DNA of 31,856 nt from Entrophospora sp. SA101 (Eukaryota > Glomeromycota > Glomeromycetes > Entrophosporales > Entrophosporaceae), in the NCBI GenBank assembly GCA_958430865.1, contig CAUDNR010001402.1, positions 57,973 through 89,828 on the forward strand. Reading direction: 5' to 3'. Under the pieces are notes generated by a model. That model had not been told where the DNA came from. It saw nothing but the letters and a program-made list of their open reading frames with translations, and made no database searches. Positions 22,496 to 31,856 of the stretch are shown piece after piece. Made by a program: the position numbers and the translations under genes. Positions within the stretch are counted from its first letter, which is position 1. The number at the start of each line of letters is the position of its first letter.

Positions 22496-23542
22496 TTGTT
22501 GTTGTAGTTTAGAATCATTTTGAATATTTGACAATGCATTTGCTGCTACTTCAACATCGGATATATGATTAGTAGTATTATTGGCTGTAGTATTGTTGTT
22601 ATTGGTTGTAGTGGTTTTTTGATTAGCTAAAAGTAACAAAACATTAGCCAATGAATCCTCATTTGAAAAAGATTGACGATTCGTTGGCTCTTGTAGAATG
22701 TTATTTGATGATGGTGGTTGTGGTGGTGGTTGTTGCTGCTGTGGAGGAGGAGGCGGTGGTGGCGTATGGTTTTGGTGATTTTGATGGTTATGAACAGTGG
22801 GTTGTTGTGGAGGATAATCTCTTACTTGTTGTTCATTTGAATAATTGTTAGGATTATTAGATCTACAAGCATCATCGTTATTACTTGAGCCATCGTCAGG
22901 TATTATATTATCTCTAAAATTATAATCGCCACCATTATTTGTTGCATTATTAGAAATTTGTTGCTGTGGATTTAACATTGGAGGATGAGGATGATGCTGA
23001 TGAGGATGTTGGTGAGGATGTTGGTGAGGATGTTGATGAGGATGATAATAATCTCTACCAGCAACTTGTTGTTGTTGTTGTTCATTTTGATGATCATGAC
23101 TGGTTCTATAAGAAACATTATTATTGTTATTATATGGATGATGAGGATGATGAGGATGATAATATGGTGATTGTTGTTGATGATGATGAAGTTGAGAATT
23201 TGGAGGATGAGAAGGATGATTATGATGAGGAGCTTCATCAGAAATTACATTTCTATATGCATATTGTTGTAACGGTGGCTGTGGTGGAGGTGGTGAATGT
23301 TGATGTGTATTTAACATTTGAGGGAGCGGAGGGGGAGGTTGTTGATGATGTTGCTGTTGATAATAATCTCTGCCTTGTTGTTGTTCATTATGATGATAAC
23401 CACCAGTATTATTAGTTCTATAAGGTAAAGAAGACATGGTAGGCGACGCGTGGTGTTGTTGTTGTTGAGAATTAGAACCGACTTCAGATATTATATTTTT
23501 AATACTAAGTACACTACCGCTTGTAGTAGAATTATTTGACAT
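20196..23542 (-). CDS. Gln/His/Pro/Asn-rich protein, unidentified, probable nuclear regulator
   Basis: Exons in order: 23542-22439, 22360-22312, 22235-22165, 22083-21847, 21745-21616, 21508-20898, 20802-20698, 20626-20555, 20471-20196. They total 2655 nt, 884 aa, with GT-AG junctions and phase kept throughout. The start is the first ATG after an in-frame TGA. I do not recognise the family. Most of it is low complexity: PHQH tandem repeats, a run of 19 Asn at the end of exon 1, His-rich and Pro-rich stretches and an 11-Pro run near the C-terminus. Less biased islands are VLSIKNIISEV (11-21), SLANVLLLLANQK, VEVAANALSNIQ, RPRAKSNPMSILSLLGG (370-386), SSPQRRRASDAIPID and residues 770-793, which begin KHDPKLKRNATHAYITYMIY. 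The short Leu/Ser motifs and Q/N-rich composition resemble fungal transcription co-regulators; that is inference. No transmembrane segment or signal peptide is visible. Confidence 0.75.
22439..22495 (-). repeat. Pure (AAT)19 run encoding polyasparagine
   Basis: Nineteen identical AAT codons on the minus strand, directly at the 3' end of exon 1 and abutting the GTTAGT donor. The lack of synonymous variation points to recent slippage. Confidence 0.9.
22990..23046 (-). repeat. 12-bp minisatellite encoding PHQH repeats
   Basis: On the plus strand the unit is 'gaggatgttggt', repeated about four times with small changes. On the coding strand it gives tandem Pro-His-Gln-His units within the first exon of the low-complexity gene. 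Confidence 0.8.
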
Positions 23543-25299
23543 ATTATTACGTTTGATTATGATGGTGATGGGTATTCAGAAGTAGTAGAAGAACGAAGCT
23601 ATAGAAATATCGTTTAATACACGTGTAATATTGATTGAAGTTTTACGAGAATTTATGAACATTAGATTTTATATATGTTATATACGTAATATATTAAATG
23701 ATTTCTTACCTTTTAAAATTTTTTTATTATTTAAATTTTTTATTTCCTTATTATTATTATTTATTAATTATTATTAAAAATGAAAAGAAGAAAAGATAAA
23801 TATCATTGATAAGACCAAAAAAGTTCAGATAATTAATTTCAAAATTTACAAGAAATAGAATAGTTTTTTTTTAGACTAAAGAAAAAAAAATAAAAATATA
23901 AAAATTTTTCCCAAGAGTAAAAAAATTTTTTATTTTTATTTTTCAAAAAAAATTTTTTTTTTACGGAGAGTCAAGTAATTTATTATATTATATTATATTA
24001 TAATTTATTTATTTATTTATTTATTTATTAAAAAAAAAACTAATCTACATTAATAGCAATAATAATAATAATAATAAACATTTTTATTATTTTATAAATA
24101 TTTATTTTATATATTTATTTATACATATATTATTTATTTTATTTATTATATTATTTATTTATGTAATTATTAACAAAAAAAAAAAACTGTAATTATTATA
24201 AAATTATATGAGATAAGATGTATATATCTGATATGTGCATTTTTTCTGCAAAATAAATATGTATGTAGTGCTACAATCTATCTTTTGAGTTGTATGTATA
24301 CAAAACAAGTAAAAAAGTCAAAAAAAAAGGAGACATTTTTATTTGCATGTATGTTTATGTAAAAAAAAATCTACCACATATAAATAAAAATAAACGTAAA
24401 TATTATTAAAATTAATTAATATATTTACTTATTTATTTTTTATTATTCTTTTATTGTAAATAAATATGCATTCACGCGTGTATATTATTGATTATTTATT
24501 TATTAAATTGAATTTTTTTTTTTTTAGAAGAAAAATTTATTTTCACACACAAAACATCAAAACACACTATAAATATAGTTTAATTTTGAGTCTAGTGTAT
24601 CGAGCCTATTTTTTGTGTGTAATGTGTACGTGTAATGAGTCTAATTATAATGATAAGTTTAATCTCGAGTTTAACTATAAGTTTTAATGCAGTAAGTTTG
24701 TCAGCTTTAAAAAAAAAAGTCTATTTATATATATAAATTAATATAAATTAATTAATAAATTCGGTCGGTCTTGTGGACCACATACCACAATTTGTCACAC
24801 GAGAAAAACATCACACCAGAAATAAAGGAAACGAACGAATAGATAAATTAGAGGTTTTTTTAAGAATGCATTATTATTTATTATCTACCAATTGATTAGT
24901 TAGGACACACATATATTCTCGTGGAAAATTTTTTCTGCAAATAATTTTTTTTGTAAATTTCAAGTAACAAATTAAAATTAAAAGCATTTTAATTATAACA
25001 AGGCGGTTTTTGTGGTTTTTGTAGCGTGGTAATTGCAGCTGTAATTATGATGGTTGATCAATGATGGTTTTTTATTATTTTTATCTTGTGTTGTTGTTTG
25101 ATACTTTTCATTATTAATTTACTTGCAAAAAAAATTTTTTAGAAATTAAAAAATTATATATTTGGTTGGCTGTGTGACTTATCATTATACTAACTAATGT
25201 AAGAAAAATTAAATCATTTTGGATGGTTTCGCTCACAAACTGATGTTGGTTACCATTAAATACTACTAGAAATCACTGTGTCAATGGGATGGTTCTTTA
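23543..25299. other. Upstream region of the low-complexity gene and AT-rich spacer
   Basis: No supportable gene. Long A and T homopolymers and TTTA/ATTT repeats fill 23700-24200. A near-palindromic 'cttgtggaccacataccacaa' lies at about 24769. The plus-strand frame at 24466-24687 has no recognisable features. The first several hundred bases probably include the promoter and 5' leader of the gene at 20196-23542. Confidence 0.5.
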
Positions 25300-26340
25300 A
25301 AAGACAGACTCTTTGGATCATGGATTACAGTTAATTCAACTAAATCAGCATCATTTTACTAAATGAAATATGAAAGCATTTTAAAAAAGATGTAACATGC
25401 TTCATCACCTTCTTCTAAAACCCACCCAGGAAAGACCTTAATAAAATGGATTGGTGTAACAAATTATTAGCAGCAGTTTAACATTGATATAAAAAATAAA
25501 AATATACAATATTTATGTGAACACTATATCAATAATAATAAATCTACATTCATTAGCTTGGATTCTTGACACTCCTTGAGAGATTGACCTAATGAATAGA
25601 ATTTTTAATTAAATTACAGCCAACTATCATTGGATCAAAAGATTGGGATTCTATCCATGGCAAAGCAAACAAGTGTAAAAGATAAAAGTTCTGTTGATGC
25701 ATGCCTCAGAATTTACGTTGGATCTCTATAGCCACATACATAGTAAATGTAGTAAACGAGTTGTTAGGCGTTGTTGTCAGATGAAGCAGCAATTAATTGG
25801 ACAATTATAATTTATTGAATTTAAGAATTTCTAGATTTTGAAGCTTTTCAGATATTTGAACAAATATATCACAATGATCCTTTTATCTTTAAATGCACCT
25901 TTTGAATAAAGCAGAAATAAAAGATTAAATAATATATTAAAAAACATGAAAATAATACATTTGCGATTCAATTATTTACCTAATTTCCCTAACAATGCCA
26001 AATCTTTTTGAAGCGTCATCATCATCTTCACCATTTACAATTATCCAAAGTTCTTGAATATGTGGTAATGCCATAAATTTAACACGAGTAAGTTTTAATA
26101 AACATAGTTATTGTATTTTATTTTTTTATCAGAAAGTTTCTCATTTTAAATAAGAATAAATTTTAAACTCTAAAAAAAAAAATACGTCTTAAATGGCTCA
26201 ATATATATCTAGCTTACATTGAAAGCTCCTCATAAAAAAGTCGTCTTTGACATTTAAAGAGAATCAATATTAACATTTACATTTTGCTTCTTCTAACCAA
26301 TTAGATTTCTCAAAAATATTCTTGTGCCCCTCCACAGGAA
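25300..26340 (-). pseudogene. Possible decayed protein-coding remnant, family unknown
   Basis: Minus-strand translation gives protein-like stretches separated by stops and frame changes. From 26074 it reads MALPHIQELWIIVNGEDD and continues acidic to FGIVREI, followed by a GTAAAT donor-like site. Near 26300 is GLLHWEDFPVEGHKNIF. Near 25650 is STELLSFTLVCFAMDRIP. Near 25400 is VFPGWVLEEGDEACYIFF. No single frame joins them and I do not recognise the family. It may be an old gene copy, or a gene with many small exons that I cannot assemble. Confidence 0.35.
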
Positions 26341-29300
26341 AATCTTCCCAATGGAGGAGACCATTATTATACTTCTTTAGTTAGTCGTGTAACGGGTCTT
26401 TACAATATGCGATGAATGAACATCCCGAACTCATTTTAAACCCTGGAAAGGCTCTAATTATTTTGTATAGCTATTACTTACATGGAAAAAACTAGTAATT
26501 GGCTGTTTTTCTTTCCCTGCTTACATTTATTATTGTTTATTATTTGCACGTGTTTTAAACGATCATATTCTTTATCTAATCTAATTTATTACACTTATCA
26601 TTCACTATCTATTACATACATGACTAACAAATTTATGATTTTTAAGAGATCCCTCATTGGGATCCTAAAAATATCAGTAATACTGAAAAACCAAAACAAT
26701 TTTGGATACCAGTTTTAACCCCATATGGGGTTGTGCAGTCCCCTTATCTAAATAGAATCAACAAAACTTACCTTTATTAAAAAATTTGAGAATTAGAATG
26801 CTATTATTATATTTGTCTATTGACAAGCAAAGAGTCGCATTTCAAAAGAATTTGCCGTTGACAACTTATAATTCATAAATGTATTTATTAGTGTTATTGA
26901 ACTAAAATTTGGAATAACAATAAAAGCAATTTAAAAAAACAATGGTTTATTTAAAAGTGCCAATGAGCAAGAAGGGGGGGGGTGATTTTGAGAATATAGC
27001 ATTAAAATTAGATTTTATTTATCCAAATAAACCTTGTTATTCAAAGTTCTTGAATATATATATGTATGGGTTGGGGAATTAATAAAATGTTTGTGGTGTT
27101 TATATAGTTTATGTTTTTATAAAATATGCAGATCTTTTCTTCGGTAAGATACATTAAAAATCACATCTATTTGTTTTCAAAGTTTCGATACCTCTTTTAA
27201 AAATACGTTCTTGCATGAAAATCATCATACTGCATATATTGCATAATATAAATAATATTAATATAAATAATATAGAATGTAGTAAATAACAAGTTATATT
27301 TCAAGTTTTTGTATATAAAAAGAACTATTTAATTTAACAATTGAATTAATTATTATTGCTGATTAAATAAATAAATATATAAATTTGTATAATACAAATT
27401 TAATGTGAGTTGATGTAAACATAACATGTAAAATTCTATGTAAACATAACATGTAAATTCTATGTAAATATAAACAAACATGTAGATAATAATATTAATC
27501 CATTAAAACATTTAAAAGGCGTTTTTACCTTTGTTTCACTCAAATATTTTTTTTAAAAAAAAAACTTGACATTAAACTTGTTTTTTTTTAATATATTAAA
27601 TTAATAATTTAATGTACCAATATATATGTATATATATATATATATGAAACAAGAATAAATAACAATAAAAAGTAGATCAATCAAAAAAAAATGTGGTAAA
27701 TTTAAAAAGTTCTTCATTTAGTGGGGTAAAATGATTATATTATTTCATATAGGAAATGAAATAATGAAATTGTGCAGTGTAACTAATAAAATGTATGTGT
27801 GCTAAGATCATCCATCTTTATTTAATTAATTTAACAATTGTCTCCTTTTAATGCAAAAAATAAAAAAAATATATACATACAAAGACACACACACATATCG
27901 AATAATTATCTATCCAATTGCTATTATTACCACAACCATCTTAACCACCAACAACAATATTATTTATTATTTATTATAAAGGCTTGAACTAGGATAACAA
28001 ACGCAACAAAATCAATATTACAAAGTGCTTATTTCATAATTTAAATATTAATACGTAAAAATTCAAATATCTATTTATATTTTTAAAATTTTTTAGAAAG
28101 AAATAATTCATTGAATTTTGAGGGGAGGTTCATATATACCATATATTATAAACAATATCGACAATATCAATGAAATGAGAATTATTATTATTATTCTTAA
28201 TTAATCCACTAGTACTAGTGCTGGTACTATATGGATTTTTTTTTATATATAAAAAAAATTCTTAAATTAGAAAATGATTTACATAAATTAAAATAAATCT
28301 TACTGTTAAGCATAAATAAATATGCGAAGATCGTTAAAAAAACTATGTTTTGATTGTCAAATTTATTATTATCAGTTATTTATTATGTAAATAAATACGT
28401 ATATATGTAATAACACTACCACTTACCATCCATCAACTCAATCTTCATACATTCATTTCTAAAAATCTCGTAGGTGCTTGCTGTTTATTTATCTATTCCG
28501 CGCATCACACTAACTAACTATTCAATCATTTAATTTTATTCATACATACACACACACACACGCATACATATGCATGCACAAAAAAGAAAAAATTTTCCAA
28601 TTTTTATTATTTTACATTATTTGCTAATTAACCAATAATTAAAATAATTAATAGATAATAGATAATCGATAACAATAATAAAATTAAATCCCAAATATTT
28701 GGTATCCAATATCAATAAATCGTGATGAAATTCTTTCATAGTTACAAAAAAATAAATATAATATAAATAATATAAAATATAAATATAAAAATGAAATATA
28801 AAAAATCCGAGGTTACACCACATAAAAAAATATACAGTTTAATATGTATAAAACAAACTTTAAAAAAAAAAAGTTCTAATTGCTGTTACATGTGACTTGT
28901 TTATTGTTTATTGTGCGTGTGTTTGTTAATAATAATAATAATAATAATAAGATTATATTATTATTATTGCAAGATTATGAGATTAATGTTATTATTTATA
29001 TTAATGTCATGATAAATAGAAATGGAGTTACTTTTTTTATATAATAGAAAATGGTGGTGGGGGCGTTATATATAAAATAATTATACGTGAGGAATTTTTA
29101 AAAATTAACTCTATCTCCTTCACTGTTGCCAAACAAACCTCTATTCAAAATCTGGATAAGAGTATTCCACAACACATGTTTCAAACAATGATTTTGTTAT
29201 TTTTGTTTATAAAATATTTTTGTTTATAAAATATTTTATTTAAAAAATAAATATATATAAAGAAAGAATAAATCATTAGATGCTAAAAAATTTGGTGATT

Positions 29301-29824
29301 AGATATTGATCTGCATTTTATCTCTTCATATATAAATCCTGGGCAATCATACCCATGTGAATAGTTTGTATGTAACTCAGGGTTGGCAATGGAGCTCCAA
29401 ATCACTCTCCATTACTCCAATTGCACATAATATTTTGCTACATTGTTCCATTGCTTTTTTTTTTGAATGAAGACATGTAACCTCTGGCCCGATTTTTGCA
29501 TCAATTTTCAGTAGATAGGTGAGATTGTAAAGGAAACGGTGAAAGAAAAGGAGGATGTTATATTGAATATTTTTATTTATTATTTAGTGGCCAAATAATA
29601 ATTAATTGTTGATATTCACTCAACCCACCAATTATATAGTGTACAAAATTCAATAATCATTTTTCACATATTAATCTGACCAATCAATGAATAAAAGTTT
29701 GGTCTTTCAAAGCATGGCGGACATTCATTTGTTCCACAAAATCATGCACCGAAATTTTTTTTTTGGAAATGCGTTTTTTAAACATTGATCGAGGTTTAAA
29801 TACCCTTTTTAAAATTAATATTAT
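26341..29824. other. Gene-free AT-rich spacer
   Basis: No supportable gene. It holds a G9-10 run near 26976, TA-rich runs, the tandem repeat at 27413-27490, a duplicated 'tttttgtttataaaatat' word at about 29202-29238 and CA/CATA repeats near 28540-28570. The plus-strand frame at 26482-26718 and the minus-strand frame at 28617-28823 are hydrophobic and AT-driven, with no support as genes. Confidence 0.5.
27413..27490. repeat. Tandem 24-25 bp repeat, three copies
   Basis: Unit 'atgtaaacataacatgtaaa' plus 'attct' at 27413-27437, then 27438-27461, then a diverged third copy to about 27490. Each unit contains ACATGT. Confidence 0.75.
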
Positions 29825-31740
29825 TTATAGTATTCATCCTCTTCACCTTTTTCGCCTAATATCTAAACTTTCTAATCTATCATCATGTAAATTTCCTAAA
29901 TACTCAATAAATAACCAATATAATGTTGTCATTTAAGCTGTAGATCTTGAATACATTGATAATGATATTCATGACCACAAATTAATCGTTCTTGTCATCT
30001 GCTATTTCACAATTTTTGTAACCAAAACTGGGCGGATAATTGGTACAATAACCAATTGGTAATGTAGCTACCATCATTTCTATGTTGAATGTTGGAGATA
30101 AATAGGATTTATCATCTACTTTTGGTGTGCATTTAGATTAGCTAATGTTTTTGAAAAAAATTAATTAGAAATAGAGCCGATTTCCTAACCATATTATCAA
30201 GATTCTTTTTTTTTAATGGGTAATTTTTTTTTTAGTTATAAGTGGATCTATAAATTCGAATTATGTTTATTGCTATCAAAATTAATTGCATCTTTTCTTA
30301 AAGTTCCTGTATTAAAATCTTTGTCAGCTGTATAACGTCGATCCAAGCTATGAAAGTCCTTGTACATGCTTTGCCAATATAAAACATCAGAAAGGAAGGC
30401 TAACATTATTTTATTATAACTTTTTTTTCAAAACAGTTCATAACTGAAAAATTGATGATATATATTCATCAAAATGGCTTCCCAAAACAAAATTCCAAAC
30501 AAGCTGGCATTATATTATCAAATAGATCTAAAAAGCAATATCTATTATTTTTTAAAAATTTTTCTTAAAATGATCATCCAGGTAAAGCAAAATATTGCCC
30601 TATAAAAATTTTTTCCGAAAATCATTTTCTGGTTTTTCCGTATGGAAACTGCATGAAAAAACATATTAATATATATTCAATGAATTTTCTGTGACATTTT
30701 CCACACATTTTCAGTGTTGCTTTCAGTATATTTTCATAGGTCATTTTCCATATAGGAAATCTGAAAAAAAATACTGTTTTTTTGGAGTTTTTTTATAGGA
30801 ATGGTTGAGGTTTCTTTGGAAGATTTTTTCTCTTTTTAAAAACCTCTTTATAAAAAAGTTGATAATACGTTTTTATAGTACATAGCTTCTCTTGTATCCC
30901 GAGAGACCTAATCAAGGAACCAAATGCAAAATATTTTCTGGGATATTTGATAAATCACCATATCTCCTTTGAAGAGTAATCGTTTTACGAAGATAATATT
31001 GTCTACGATAATCTGCTGATGCAGGTATTATATTTTCTGATAAATAATTATTGTGTGCAGGTGAGTCGATAAAAGATAGATTGCTTGAAGATAATTATCC
31101 AAAGATTTTAATTCCTAAGGAATAAAATCAAATAATTTAATAAGTTTATGTTCTGATTTGAAAATCAGGATCATAACTATACATGAAGTCGAAATTAAAA
31201 CCCACAAGTTGAAATTATATATTAGAATTATAAATTTAACTAGGTTCTGGATAAAGAATATCTTTAAATGGATCTTCTACATGTTGAGGAATTTTATATA
31301 CAAATATCTTTTTCTATCATCTGTTAATGCCTCAAGAATATTTAATTGGCCATCCTTATTAAAATTATTATTCTTAAAGGAATTTTTGAGTCACCAGATT
31401 TTTTAGAAACATAAACTTTTCCAATATCATCACTACTCTATTAAAATGAAAATGATAGTATTTGTTTAAGTTTCTAAAATTATCAAAGTTATACCATCTC
31501 CATTTTATATCTAAGAAGTTTATTGTTACCTTCTATTGTTGAATCATTTATAGCTTCTTCAACATGATCAACAGTATTAATACATTTATTATATGGGGCA
31601 TGCTGTAACAAAACCAGACAAAGTAAACATTTGTATTATGGTGCGAATCATCTAAAGACATCACTTGCTGCGCCACTTGCCGAAAATTTTTATGCTGATC
31701 TTGCTTTATAAAGAATCCAATATATATAAATAAATCCAAA
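29825..31740 (-). pseudogene. Decayed gene copy with RING-like Cys/His block
   Basis: Minus-strand fragments lie in a consistent order but in different frames. At 31495-31605 is INTVDHVEEAINDSTIEG. At about 31240-31355 are DGQLNILEALTDDRK and HVEDPFKDILYPEP. At about 30910-31060 is YLSENIIPASADYRRQYYL, continuing to NIPENILHLVP and a stop. At about 30803-30870 is KEVFKKRKNLPKKPQP. At about 30486-30545 is CFLDLFDNIMPACLEFCF. At 30245-30400 are DVLYWQSMYKDFHSLDRRY and GTLRKDAINFDS. At 30000-30133 is LPIGYCTNYPPSFGYKNC. At 29939-29986 is LICGHEYHYQCIQ. The last looks like a RING-type zinc-binding half-site. From memory this order resembles a multi-copy Rhizophagus family ending in a zinc-binding domain; not verified. 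Stops, frame changes and an inserted element (30599-30799) show it is broken. Confidence 0.6.
30599..30799. mobile_element. Inverted-repeat element (MITE) inside the decayed gene
   Basis: The left end CCTATAAAAATTTTTTCCG and the right end, reverse complement CCTATAAAAAAACTCC, mirror each other. Inner arms also pair with gaps: 'ttttccgtatggaaactgc' against, in reverse complement, 'ttcctatatggaaaatgac'. The element sits exactly between the two decayed-gene fragments ending KKPQP and beginning CFLDLFDN. No clear target duplication was found and there is no coding capacity. Confidence 0.6.
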
Positions 31741-31856
31741 TTTGTAAAAGATCTGCGACTTTGTCACGTGAATAATTGCTAAATAATCTGTAAATTGCAG
31801 TTTAGATATATAGTTGCCGAAATTTCAAATAAAATAGCAAAGTTACCCAACTTTAA

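Noticed and set aside
22966..23415. Plus-strand 149-residue Val/Asp/Glu-rich frame
   Set aside because: It is the antisense of His/Gln/Pro codon repeats in exon 1 of the minus-strand gene.
24466..24687. Plus-strand 73-residue frame with ATG
   Set aside because: It is AT-rich, with no homologous motif, flanking exon or promoter context.
31158..31406. Plus-strand 82-residue frame
   Set aside because: It is antisense to the decayed minus-strand gene, whose fragments look more protein-like.
1..31856. tRNA, rRNA genes or CRISPR arrays
   Set aside because: By eye I found no B-box GGTTCGANTCC in a tRNA-like context, no rRNA sequence and no regularly spaced repeats; the DNA is eukaryotic. A covariance-model scan would be needed to exclude small RNA genes.

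Overview
This looks like nuclear DNA from a fungus, most likely an arbuscular mycorrhizal fungus (Glomeromycotina, Rhizophagus-like). The basis is extreme AT-richness, small GT-AG introns in every gene, long gene-poor stretches with small inverted-repeat elements, and a decayed copy of what I recall as a multi-copy Rhizophagus protein family. The organism call is inference; no rRNA or other marker gene lies in the window.

Four protein-coding genes can be assembled exon by exon with consistent reading phase. (1) 586-2232, plus strand, two exons: a Reg1/Reg2-type regulatory subunit of protein phosphatase 1. (2) 8854-14748, minus strand, 29 exons, 1131 residues: the cohesin-associated HEAT-repeat protein PDS5, complete. 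(3) 14920-15452, plus strand, three exons, 116 residues: a Mei2-type C-terminal RNA recognition motif that lacks its first strand. It is divergent from PDS5 across 171 bp. (4) 20196-23542, minus strand, nine exons, 884 residues: a Gln/His/Pro/Asn-rich low-complexity protein that I do not recognise, probably a nuclear regulator.

The rest is gene-free or decayed. 2233-8853 holds a 225-bp inverted-repeat element with a 9-bp target duplication (6187-6411), a GC-rich hairpin patch near 5157-5373 and a (TATG)n microsatellite. 15453-20195 is a patchwork of small repeats: a GC-rich hairpin, scattered 'gacgcaagac' repeats, a TIR element at 18283-18644, and a Tc1/mariner-like non-autonomous element at 18895-19565 beside a pogo-like end. 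23543-29820 is mostly AT-rich spacer with a possible decayed reading frame at about 25300-26340. 29825-31740, minus strand, is a decayed gene copy with a RING-like Cys/His block, split by a 200-bp inverted-repeat element.

The genes do not form a pathway. PDS5 (cohesion, meiosis) and the Mei2-like RRM (meiotic RNA binding in fission yeast) share a short divergent upstream region, which is the most interesting gene-level association. I found no clearly new multi-gene system.
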